Assembly: GCA_964503615.1 (NCBI GenBank)
Contig: CAZDBA010000070.1
Coordinates: 1 to 24,401, forward strand
DNA: 24,401 nucleotides
Source of the DNA: CAZDBA01 sp964503615
GTDB taxonomy: Bacteria > Planctomycetota > Planctomycetia > Pirellulales > Pirellulaceae
Direction: 5' to 3'
Shown: piece after piece, positions 7,065 to 15,187 of the stretch
Layout of the letters: every line of letters starts with the position of its first letter
Position numbering within the stretch: the first letter of the stretch is position 1
Made by a program: the position numbers and the translations under genes
The notes under the pieces: model-generated
What the model saw: the letters and a program-made list of their open reading frames with translations, nothing else
Databases searched by the model: none
Told to the model about the DNA's origin: nothing

Positions 7065-9641
7065 TCAACCAGGATTTACGTCTCCCATGTCGATGAAGTT
7101 CACGATTGCCCCTTTCATTTTTTTCTGGCTGAAGTAAGGGGTGATTCTGACCAAAACCCGAGTCGAGTTTCTTGCTGTTGCGTGTTCCGAAAACGGCTCA
7201 GACGTCGCATAAACCTCATTTATTTTTTCGAAAAAATCCGGCAAGTCAATATGCAGGGCAAAATCAGTAATTTCTCGACCTATATCACTCGTTTGAAGCT
7301 TTACGTAGTTCGCCGCAGCGCGTGTAAACTTTCGAATTTGCAGGTTTTCGTCCAGAAAAATCGTTCCAATGTCGGTACTTGCAAGCAAATTGTCGACATC
7401 GTCGGTCATTTCTTCCAGCGCCATAATTTTGCGCTGATTTTCCGAGTTCACCGAATAAAGTTCTTCGTTAACGCTGTGTAACTCTTCGTTAGTACTTTGC
7501 AGTTCTTCATTGGCGGCGACCAATTGCTCGTTGGTTGCCTGCAATTCTTCATTGCTCGTTTCTACTTCCTCAATCGTAGCGCTGAGACTTTCTTTGGTGT
7601 ACATCAATTCCGATTCCATCGCCGCGTATGCGTCATTGGAAAGGTTAACACGAATCACACCGGCGTCTTCTTTTTCGGCGGCCTGCTGCGATTCTGGATT
7701 TTGCGAAGGCTCGAATACAACAAACCAGACATGCGTTGAAGTCGCCTGGGCTTTGATCGATTTAACGTAGACATTGGTGACTTCGGTGGTGTCTCCTACG
7801 GGCAAGGGCAGTCCTTCGAGCACGATTTGTTTTCCAGGTTCTTGCACGGCGCGAATCAGCGCTGCAGCAATTGAAACCTTCGCGTCGCCGACAAGGAATC
7901 CGGTAATACTTCCGGTGAACCTACCGGACTTGCTACTTAAATACCGGCATGCATCCCCGAAAATATGCATCATGTTGCGTTGATCATCGAGCAGAATTCC
8001 CGACGTTACGTATTCCTGAAGGATCAAATCGTAGCCTTCGAGCAACCCCGTAAAGCTGAGCGCTTCGGGGCGATCATTATTGAGCAAATTGATCAAACGC
8101 CGAGGCCGGGTCATTGAGGCCTTCATCATATCAAATTTTTCACCGCGAACGCTCGCCGGAAGGTTCCTGAGCTTGCTATAGAATTTCCATTTCTCGTCCA
8201 CAACCTCAAATTCATCGCTTAGTCTGCCTGGAGTTTCGCTGGCTCCCATCATCATCAATCCACCTCGCTTGAGTGCGAAGTGAAATGAAGAAATCGCTTG
8301 CACTTGAGCTTCGGTCTGCAGGTAGATCAACAGGTTGCGGCATGTCACGACATCCATTTTCGTGAACGGAGGATCTTGAATAACGTTGTGCCTGGCAAAC
8401 ACGAGATGCTTTCGCAAAACCGATCCCACTTGAAAACGTTGTGAATCTTCTCGATCAAAATACTTCTGTTGGCGATTGAGCCCGACAAACTCCATGGAAT
8501 CCGGAGCGTAGGTTCCACGTGATGCGCGCTCAAGGCTTCCGCCATGAATATCGGTTGCAAAAATTTTGAAACTGGGCGGCTTGTTGGCAAATTCAAAAGC
8601 CTCGTGGCACAACATCGCAATCGAGTATGCCTCTTCGCCTGTCGCACAGCCAGCAACCCAGACTCGAAATTCGTCACCGACTGGTAGTGACTGAATCTGT
8701 TCGTTCAGATGTTTCGCCAAACGATCAAAAGCTTCTGCATCGCGGAAAAATTTGGTGACACCAATAAGAAGGTCGTGGTAGAGCAATTCCAGTTCTTCAT
8801 GATTTCCACGAAGCAGCTCCGCGTACTCAAGAAGGGATTGACTCTGGTTCATTTTCTGACGCCGCTCGATTCGCCGGGCCACCGTTTCGGGTTTGTAACA
8901 GGAGAAATCATTCTCGTGCCGCTCTGCCAACAGCGAAAAAATCAGATTGATCCCCGACAGCTCTTCTTGATCAAGTGCCTTGAGCGCCACTGCGAAGTCA
9001 TTTTCGGGATCACTAAATTTGGAGAGGCATTGTCCGATTTCTTCGGGTGAAAGCACTTGGTCAATACAACCTTTGCCGATTGCGTTTTTTGGCATCCCGT
9101 CAAATTGAGCTGTCTCCAGTGATTCAACAATCGTGTATCCACCATGCCGATGAATCGCCTCAATTCCATCGGCACCATCGCTACCGGTCCCAGAGAGAAC
9201 CATACCGATGGCCTGTTGGCCATAACTTTCGGCAAGTGATTGAAAGAACGTGTCGATCGGTCGCGCGATTTGATCGCGATCCAGGTCTGTTAACGTAAAT
9301 GTCTGGCCAACCAGTCGAATTTCCTTAGCCGGCGGGATTAGGAAAATCGCATTCGGCTCAAGCTTCATTCCTTCCTGCACTGAGATCACGCCCAAGTCTG
9401 TGAATCGTTTCAAGATCTCTTCCATGCTGCTTTCTACGTCAGGAGACATATGCTGCACGATAACAATAGCGCTCTCAGTCGGCACCGGCTCCATGGATCT
9501 TAGAAGTCGTTCAATGGACTGCAGTCCCCCTGCCGATGCGCCGATTCCAACCACAAAACGAAGGGCCAAGTCATCCGATTTGGAAACCTGATCGGAAAGT
9601 CGCTTAGGCCGATTGCTTTCGTATTTAGGTGTGGTCGACAT
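7065..9641 (-). CDS. CheB-CheR-PAS fusion without kinase
   Basis: An 858-residue paralogue of its two neighbours that stops after the PAS domain. CheB (about 28-205) has Ser36 (GASAGG), His64 (QHMSP) and Asp155 (GTGSDG). CheR (about 225-490) has VAGCATGEEAYS (329-340), DPPFTKMDVV and TCRNLLIYL. A PAS-like segment (530-645) leads into the NEEL heptad coiled coil (about 670-745) and a final PAS (750-853) with a normal stop. Histidine-kinase domains are absent, and the 15 bp to the upstream gene and 89 bp to the downstream gene leave no kinase remnant, so this looks like a designed form. It may methylate/demethylate or assemble with the paralogues through the shared coiled coil (inference). The ATG at 9641 is the only plausible start. 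Confidence 0.92.
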   Translation of the reverse strand: MSTTPKYESNRPKRLSDQVSKSDDLALRFVVGIGASAGGLQSIERLLRSMEPVPTESAIVIVQHMSPDVESSMEEILKRFTDLGVISVQEGMKLEPNAIFLIPPAKEIRLVGQTFTLTDLDRDQIARPIDTFFQSLAESYGQQAIGMVLSGTGSDGADGIEAIHRHGGYTIVESLETAQFDGMPKNAIGKGCIDQVLSPEEIGQCLSKFSDPENDFAVALKALDQEELSGINLIFSLLAERHENDFSCYKPETVARRIERRQKMNQSQSLLEYAELLRGNHEELELLYHDLLIGVTKFFRDAEAFDRLAKHLNEQIQSLPVGDEFRVWVAGCATGEEAYSIAMLCHEAFEFANKPPSFKIFATDIHGGSLERASRGTYAPDSMEFVGLNRQQKYFDREDSQRFQVGSVLRKHLVFARHNVIQDPPFTKMDVVTCRNLLIYLQTEAQVQAISSFHFALKRGGLMMMGASETPGRLSDEFEVVDEKWKFYSKLRNLPASVRGEKFDMMKASMTRPRRLINLLNNDRPEALSFTGLLEGYDLILQEYVTSGILLDDQRNMMHIFGDACRYLSSKSGRFTGSITGFLVGDAKVSIAAALIRAVQEPGKQIVLEGLPLPVGDTTEVTNVYVKSIKAQATSTHVWFVVFEPSQNPESQQAAEKEDAGVIRVNLSNDAYAAMESELMYTKESLSATIEEVETSNEELQATNEQLVAANEELQSTNEELHSVNEELYSVNSENQRKIMALEEMTDDVDNLLASTDIGTIFLDENLQIRKFTRAAANYVKLQTSDIGREITDFALHIDLPDFFEKINEVYATSEPFSEHATARNSTRVLVRITPYFSQKKMKGAIVNFIDMGDVNPG

Positions 9642-9656
9642 GATTAGATATCCAAT

Positions 9657-12600
9657 CTAAAGGGAAAGTTGACGCGCTTTGGGGCGCGCATGTGGAGCAG
9701 AGGTTTCATGGGCAGCAGGAACCAGAAGCGTAAAACGGAAAGTTGAACCACTATTGGGGCCAGTGTTCTCATGCCAGATTCGGCCATGATGACGTAAAGC
9801 GATCCGTCGGCAAATCGCCAAGCCGACACCAGCGCCTGGGACGTTCTCAGCCATCTGACTGCGATTAAAGATCGTGAAAATATTGTCGGCATGGTGGGGT
9901 TCGACACCAATACCGTTATCCAAAACCGAGACTTGAACCTGACCATCGACGAAGTCACAGCCAATCTCAATTCGCGGATCCCGTTCCGATCGATACTTCA
10001 GAGCATTGTCGATTAAGTGGAAGAAAAGGACTTTTAACTGACCAGCATCGGCCAGAACTTCTGGCAAGTCTTTCTGGATCTCAATCTCGGCGGCGATCAC
10101 ATCGATTGCCGATTGCAACTCGCGAATCGCTCCTCCCAGCGGAACAGACAAATTGACTTTCTGCAGAGGCTTTCCAAGCGTGTTGATTCTTGAATAAGCC
10201 AGCAGTCCATCTAGCATTGACCGCAGGGACGATGAACTATTGCGAATCACGCGCGATGCTTTTACGATTTCGTCATTCTTACCAGACTCCAATGCGGTTT
10301 CAAGAATCTGGGTATACTGACTGATGTGACGCAGTGGCGCCTGAAGATCGTGCGACACCGCATAAGCGAAATCGGGCAGCTCCTGGCTGATTTCATTCAA
10401 GGACTGCATCGTTGTTCGTGCCATCTCTGCTTCTTTGATCGCTGAAATGTCTGTGAGAGTAAGCACGATTCCTTCGATTTGCCCCACAGTGCGATAAGGC
10501 TGAATCCGCTGCAAGTAAGTCAGCCCGTCTTTGCCCCGAACCTCCATTTCCATTGGGTCGCCTGTTTCAAGCACCTTCGCTGCATCGGCCAGCAAGTTCG
10601 AGTTATCCAGCTTGTAAGCAATGTGGCTAATCGGACGACCGATATCCTGTTCGAGTAAGTTGAAGCCAGCGGTGATCGACGGGGTGAACATGCGAATCGT
10701 GAAATCTCGATCGAGAAAGATCGTGCCGATTTCTGTGTTTCGCAACAAGTTATCCATGTCACTACTCAACACCGTCAACTCTTCAATCTTGTCTTTATGC
10801 TCGGTATTGACGGTGTACAACTCTTCGTTGACGCTGTGAAGTTCTTCGTTGGTCGATTGAAGTTCTTCATTGGAAGCGATCAATTCTTCGTTAGTCGCTT
10901 GCAACTCTTCGTTGCTTGACTCCAACTCTTCGACCGTCGCTTGCAACGTCTCGCGAGTGTAACTCAATTCGCGTTCAAGCTGGCCAATTCGATGATTGCC
11001 GCTATCTCCACTGATAAAATCCTCGACAACCTGCTCAGCCTTTTGGACCTTGTCGGTCTCTTCAAGCGAAATCAAATACAACGACCGGTCGGTTTTCTTG
11101 TAAGGCTCGACCGTTACCCGATACAAACGCTGATCGGAATTCGAAATCAAAACACGAATGCCTTTGTAAGTTACCGGAATCCCCTCATGTTTGGCACGAT
11201 TCAGGGCCGAACTAACGGCGACGCTTAAATCCTTCTCAAGCATTTTTAAAACATCATTGCACGGTTTTCCTTCTGGAGGCGTAAGCAACTTGCGCGCAGA
11301 ACCAAAGCAATGGACCAACTCGTTAAATTCATCGACAAGCAAACTCGGTGGCACATGCTTGGCCAGCAAGTCCTCATAAGCAGACGACAACCAAACCTGG
11401 GTTCGATTGTTAAAGCTATGGGCGTGAACAACCGCACCTAAAACAGGCGCTAAAGGCATTCGTGAAGATTCGGGCAGACGGACATCACGGCGCTTACTGT
11501 AAATTCGCCAGTGTTGATCGACACGTTCAAATTCGTTGGCCAACTCGCCCACGGTTTCACTTGGCCCCAGGAACAAAATCCCTTTGACACGCAAACCAAA
11601 ATGGAACATCGAAAGTACGCGTTTTTGAATCTTGGGTTTCAGATAGATCAACACGTTTCGGCAAGTGATCAAATCGATTCGGGTAAACGGAGGATCTCTT
11701 GTCAGGTCGTTGGCGGCAAAGATAACGCTTTGCCGAATCTCGCGGGTGACGTTGCAGATGCCACTGTTTTTCACAAAGTAGGACTGTAAGTCTTGTGGCA
11801 CACTATCGAGCGCATGCAGCGGATAAAACCCTGCGCTGGCGATCTCCAGCGACTTGCGATGAACATCAGTTGCGAAAACTTTGTACGACTGCTTGCTGCC
11901 GGCCTTGCGAATCGCTTCTGCCAGAAGAATCGCCATCGAATAGGCTTCTTCGCCAGTTGCACAACCACAAACCCAAACACGAATCTCAGCATCAGGCTCG
12001 CTGCGACTGATCAAGTCTGGAATAATCGTCTCACGCATCCGCTGAAATGCTTCAGCGTCTCGGAAAAAATGTGTCACTTCGACAAGCAGATCCCGGTAAA
12101 GAATGCTGGCTTCTTCTTCATCATTTTCCAACCGGTCGACGTACTGATCAATATCGCTCATTGCGCACAATTGCATTCGGCGTTCGATTCGCCGATTGAT
12201 GGTGGCTGGTTTGTAAAGCGAAAAGTCGAGATTGTGTTGTTGTCGATACATCCGAAAAATGCGAAAGATTGCAGTCTCTCGCGACTTAGCTTCCGGGATT
12301 CCGTGTTGAAATTCAACCTGCTGTAGCGCCTTGCGGTCAGGATTACTGCAGTACTCAATGAGCCGCTCGGGCATTTCTTCAGGACTGCAGATCAGGTCAA
12401 CGACGCCTGAGCTAATCGCAGCCCTGGGCATTCCATCAAATGCAACTGTTTCGAGCGATTGGACCAGAACCAGACCACCAGATTCGCGAACGTCTTTTAC
12501 GCCTCGCGAACCATCGCTGCCGGTTCCCGACAGAACGATTGCCACAGCACGCTCACCGGCGTCTTCGGCAAGTGAGCGGAAAAAAATGTCAATCGGCAGA

Positions 12601-12914
12601 CTCAAACCAGGTGCCTTGTCCTTGTCGGTCAGCAGTAACCGCCCCTCGGACATCTTCATACTTTTCTTGGGAGGGATCAGGTAGATCGAGTCGGGTTCGA
12701 TTTTGACGCCGTCACTCACCTTGTGAATCGCCATTTTTGTATGTCGGGCCAACAACTCGTCCATCAAACTTTTAAAGTCCGGCGACAAGTGCTGTACCAC
12801 AACAAATGACATGCCACTGTCGACAGGCATGTTGTCGAAAAACTCTTCAATGGGCTTCAGACCACCGGCCGAAGCACCAATTCCAACAACCAAAGAAGGG
12901 GTCTGCGTAGTCAA
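9657..12914 (-). CDS. CheB-CheR-PAS histidine kinase
   Basis: A 1085-residue protein. CheB (about 7-180) carries Ser15 (GASAGG), His42 (QHLSP) and Asp134 (GTGSDG). CheR (about 205-475) carries VCGCATGEEAYS (315-326) and TCRNVLIYL. A PAS-like segment (505-620) and the NEEL heptad coiled coil (about 640-715) precede a PAS (720-825). The kinase core has His855 (YAVSHDLQAPLRH, the phytochrome-type HisKA), N-box Asn970 (LIDNALKY), LDNGIGV, and GAGVGLAIC. There is no receiver of its own, so it needs a partner such as the single-domain regulator encoded 77 bp upstream. The start is TTG (12914), giving the CheB strand immediately (SLVVGIGASAGG) and preceded by GGAGAG at ideal distance. Confidence 0.92.
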   Translation of the reverse strand: MTTQTPSLVVGIGASAGGLKPIEEFFDNMPVDSGMSFVVVQHLSPDFKSLMDELLARHTKMAIHKVSDGVKIEPDSIYLIPPKKSMKMSEGRLLLTDKDKAPGLSLPIDIFFRSLAEDAGERAVAIVLSGTGSDGSRGVKDVRESGGLVLVQSLETVAFDGMPRAAISSGVVDLICSPEEMPERLIEYCSNPDRKALQQVEFQHGIPEAKSRETAIFRIFRMYRQQHNLDFSLYKPATINRRIERRMQLCAMSDIDQYVDRLENDEEEASILYRDLLVEVTHFFRDAEAFQRMRETIIPDLISRSEPDAEIRVWVCGCATGEEAYSMAILLAEAIRKAGSKQSYKVFATDVHRKSLEIASAGFYPLHALDSVPQDLQSYFVKNSGICNVTREIRQSVIFAANDLTRDPPFTRIDLITCRNVLIYLKPKIQKRVLSMFHFGLRVKGILFLGPSETVGELANEFERVDQHWRIYSKRRDVRLPESSRMPLAPVLGAVVHAHSFNNRTQVWLSSAYEDLLAKHVPPSLLVDEFNELVHCFGSARKLLTPPEGKPCNDVLKMLEKDLSVAVSSALNRAKHEGIPVTYKGIRVLISNSDQRLYRVTVEPYKKTDRSLYLISLEETDKVQKAEQVVEDFISGDSGNHRIGQLERELSYTRETLQATVEELESSNEELQATNEELIASNEELQSTNEELHSVNEELYTVNTEHKDKIEELTVLSSDMDNLLRNTEIGTIFLDRDFTIRMFTPSITAGFNLLEQDIGRPISHIAYKLDNSNLLADAAKVLETGDPMEMEVRGKDGLTYLQRIQPYRTVGQIEGIVLTLTDISAIKEAEMARTTMQSLNEISQELPDFAYAVSHDLQAPLRHISQYTQILETALESGKNDEIVKASRVIRNSSSSLRSMLDGLLAYSRINTLGKPLQKVNLSVPLGGAIRELQSAIDVIAAEIEIQKDLPEVLADAGQLKVLFFHLIDNALKYRSERDPRIEIGCDFVDGQVQVSVLDNGIGVEPHHADNIFTIFNRSQMAENVPGAGVGLAICRRIALRHHGRIWHENTGPNSGSTFRFTLLVPAAHETSAPHARPKARQLSL

Positions 12915-12924
12915 TCGTCTCTCC
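12912..12924 (-). promoter_or_regulatory. Shine-Dalgarno deciding a TTG start
   Basis: On the minus strand GGAGAG (12919-12924) stands 4 nt before TTG (12912-12914). No ATG occurs before the CheB fold begins, so this ribosome site decides the uncommon start codon. Confidence 0.7.
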
Positions 12925-12991
12925 GAAACGTCTTGTTAGTGGTGTAAGTTGATCGCTCAATAAGAAAAGCCAGACATACCAGATACGGCTA

Positions 12992-13432
12992 TTATTTAGG
13001 TGGAAGCGCAACGACGCGCAACCAAAAATTGTTGATCTCCTTGATCACTTCAAAAAAGCTTTGGAGGTCAACAGGTTTGACAATGTAACTGTTGGCCGAC
13101 AGGCCATACGATTCCAGGATGTCCTTGTCACTGCTGGACGTGGTTAGCACAACGACGGGAATCACATTGAGTTCTTTGTCATCCCTGATTCGTCTCAATA
13201 CTTCCCGGCCATCGAGCTTGGGCATGTTCAAGTCCAGCAGAATCAAATCAGGACGAAGCATTTCAGAATACTCGCCTTCGCCCCGCAAATACTTCAGCGC
13301 CTCGACGCCGTCTTTGACGTGATGTACTGTGTTCTGAAGTTTGCCTTGTTTGAGCGCTTCGAGTGTGAGCTCGGCATCAGTTTCACTGTCTTCGACAAGC
13401 AGAATGTCGATTGTCTTCTCGGCGTTGCTCAT
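12992..13432 (-). CDS. Single-domain response regulator, Rcp1-type
   Basis: A 146-residue receiver with no output domain. It has the acidic pair Glu14-Asp15 (ILLVEDSE), phospho-acceptor Asp67 (LILLDLNMPKLDG), Thr97-Thr98 and Lys119 (YIVKPVD). The long beta3-alpha3 insertion around GEGEYSE and the C-terminal extension with FxEVIKEINNFWL are typical of Rcp1-like regulators, the partners of cyanobacterial phytochrome Cph1. It likely shuttles phosphate between the kinases of this cluster, which include two with phytochrome-type HisKA (inference). ATG at 13432 is chosen over an upstream TTG at 13474 because family members begin close to the first strand. It lies between the REC-PAS kinase (201-bp gap) and the CheB-CheR kinase (77-bp gap). 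Confidence 0.9.
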   Translation of the reverse strand: MSNAEKTIDILLVEDSETDAELTLEALKQGKLQNTVHHVKDGVEALKYLRGEGEYSEMLRPDLILLDLNMPKLDGREVLRRIRDDKELNVIPVVVLTTSSSDKDILESYGLSANSYIVKPVDLQSFFEVIKEINNFWLRVVALPPK

Positions 13433-13484
13433 GGTCGGCCATTTTTGATAGGGAAGATGTCCCCCGCAGGACAATTGGCCAATA

Positions 13485-13501
13485 GCAAAGAGATCCTTCG
13501 C
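13485..13501 (-). promoter_or_regulatory. GGA-bearing hairpin in response-regulator leader
   Basis: On the minus strand GCGAAG-GATCT-CTTTGC forms a 6-bp stem with one G-U pair, with GGA at the stem/loop junction. It lies in the 201-bp gap ahead of the Rcp1-type gene. It could be another CsrA target, but GGA is common and the hairpin is small. Confidence 0.25.
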
Positions 13502-13633
13502 AAATGCATTGGAGTCTATTTTCTAACACTTTTTACCGTAAAAATTAAGTAGTAGGCGTTTGATTCTCTAGCGATCTATTTAATTTTGACAGTAAAACGC
13601 GGATTCAACGGGGGCGTTATCAGCCTAACCTGG

Positions 13634-15187
13634 TTAGCTTAGCAAGCATCCAGAAAGGTCTGGAAACCGGAGCGTGAAGCAACTCCCACTTCCCTCCGAT
13701 GATTTTACTGAAATAGTTCCGCCGTGTCGCTCAGCAACCCTTTGGCAGATCGTCAATCCGATCCCTGTCCCTGAATGCTCTTCCCGGTGGTGCAATCGTT
13801 TAAACAAAGCAAAGATTTGCTCCTGATACTCCGGCGCGATCCCAATGCCGTTGTCCTGGACGTGAACTAAAAAGCCAGAGGAGTCCTGTTCCGAAAAAAC
13901 TCTTATGTGAGGTGGTTCCTCGTCGCGATACTTGATTGCATTCTCAATTAAGTTCTGGAACATTTGAACTAACAGTGACTCGATTCCGTCTATTAAAGGC
14001 AGCTCGCCAATTTCAATTTTAGCACCGGAATCAAGAACTAACTGGTCAAGTTTTACACACGCAAGCTCAACACACTTCGCTAGCTCCACGCGAACAAAAT
14101 CTGATTCGTCTCGGGTGACCTTTGAGTAGTGAAGCAGGTCATTGATTAGCTGTTTCATTCGGGTCACACCATCGACTGACTTATCGATATACCCGTTCGC
14201 TTTGTCATCCAGTTGATTGTGATAACGTTCTTTTAGCAGCTGCAAAAAGCCACTGATCGCCCGAAGCGGCTCCTGCAAGTCATGCGAAGCGACATGAGCG
14301 AACTGGCCAAGGTCTTGATTGCTTCGTGCGAGTTGAGCGTTAATCGATACAAGTTCTTCGGAGTGCTTTTTCTGCTGCTCCGCATATTCGAGAAGTCTCT
14401 TTTGTTCGACCAAACGTTCGGTAATATCTTGAAACGAAGCGAGCAAAAACTCTTCATTCTCGAAACTCAAATATGAGAACGTAACTTCACATTCGTAAGT
14501 CGAACCATCACAACGCTTGTGAACTGTTTCAACGCAATGAGAACCAGGCTGGCTCCACTTTCGCCAGACCGTTTCCCAATTCGTTATTGGGAATTCGACG
14601 TTGATATCAGAAACTGACATTTGACAAAGTTCTTGATTGGAGTATCCCAACATTTTTTCCGACGCCAAGTTTGCGTAAAGAATCGACGAGTCTTTTCCAA
14701 GCCAAAAAACGCCGTGCGAAGCATGGTCGGTCGCGAACTTGTTCTGCAAAAGCTCACGCTGAAATCGCTTGGCTGCGGTCAACTGAGCCATCTCCTGTTC
14801 GCGTTCGGCAAGCAATGCCCGTGTCCTTTCAAGCAACGTTTCGTCAGCGACCGGCTTGAGCAATACTTTCCCTTGGTCAAGCAACTTAAACGTAGCGAAA
14901 AAAGACGATTCGGTGTCGAGGCCACTCACGGCCAAGACCTTGGGTGGGTTGTCAATATTGAGTGCAATAAACGCCAAGATAAGCAAGCCACCATTGGGAG
15001 ACGGTATGCCTGACGCGTCGGGTATGACCATGTCCGAGATAACCAAGTCAACCTGACTTGCAGCCAAACAATCCAAGGCTGCTGGTGTTGAGACCTCGTG
15101 AATGACTTGCAAACCTTCACGCTCAAGCAACGCAGTCCAATGCGATGCCAGTTGCTGATTGGCTTCAACGATCAGGACTTTTTTCAT
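13634..15187 (-). CDS. REC-PAS histidine kinase, coupled to the phytochrome
   Basis: A 517-residue cytosolic kinase. An N-terminal receiver (1-125) has Asp52 (LVISDMVIPDASG) and Lys116 (LLKPV). A PAS domain (about 148-258) contains GVFWLGKDSSILYAN and an FQDIT end. A short coiled coil precedes the HisKA with His302 (VASHDLQEPLRAIS). The HATPase has Asn416 (LIENAIKY), QDNGIGI and SGTGIGLTICQRVAERHGG. The kinase core is the phytochrome-associated HDLQEPLR class. Its ATG overlaps the TGA of the phytochrome gene (ATGA), so the two are translationally coupled and probably act together: the phytochrome kinase may phosphorylate this receiver, which then sets the kinase (inference). Confidence 0.92.
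   Translation of the reverse strand: MKKVLIVEANQQLASHWTALLEREGLQVIHEVSTPAALDCLAASQVDLVISDMVIPDASGIPSPNGGLLILAFIALNIDNPPKVLAVSGLDTESSFFATFKLLDQGKVLLKPVADETLLERTRALLAEREQEMAQLTAAKRFQRELLQNKFATDHASHGVFWLGKDSSILYANLASEKMLGYSNQELCQMSVSDINVEFPITNWETVWRKWSQPGSHCVETVHKRCDGSTYECEVTFSYLSFENEEFLLASFQDITERLVEQKRLLEYAEQQKKHSEELVSINAQLARSNQDLGQFAHVASHDLQEPLRAISGFLQLLKERYHNQLDDKANGYIDKSVDGVTRMKQLINDLLHYSKVTRDESDFVRVELAKCVELACVKLDQLVLDSGAKIEIGELPLIDGIESLLVQMFQNLIENAIKYRDEEPPHIRVFSEQDSSGFLVHVQDNGIGIAPEYQEQIFALFKRLHHREEHSGTGIGLTICQRVAERHGGTISVKSSEGSGSCFTLRFPDLSGCLLS

Noticed and set aside
13433..13474. TTG-initiated extension of the Rcp1-type regulator
   Set aside because: Adds 14 residues absent in the family, with no ribosome site better than that of the ATG.
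13625..13637. CTAACC-T-GGTTAG inverted repeat at the end of the REC-PAS kinase gene, considered as a terminator
   Set aside because: Only 6 bp, overlaps the stop codon and has no T-run, so transcription probably continues to the next gene.
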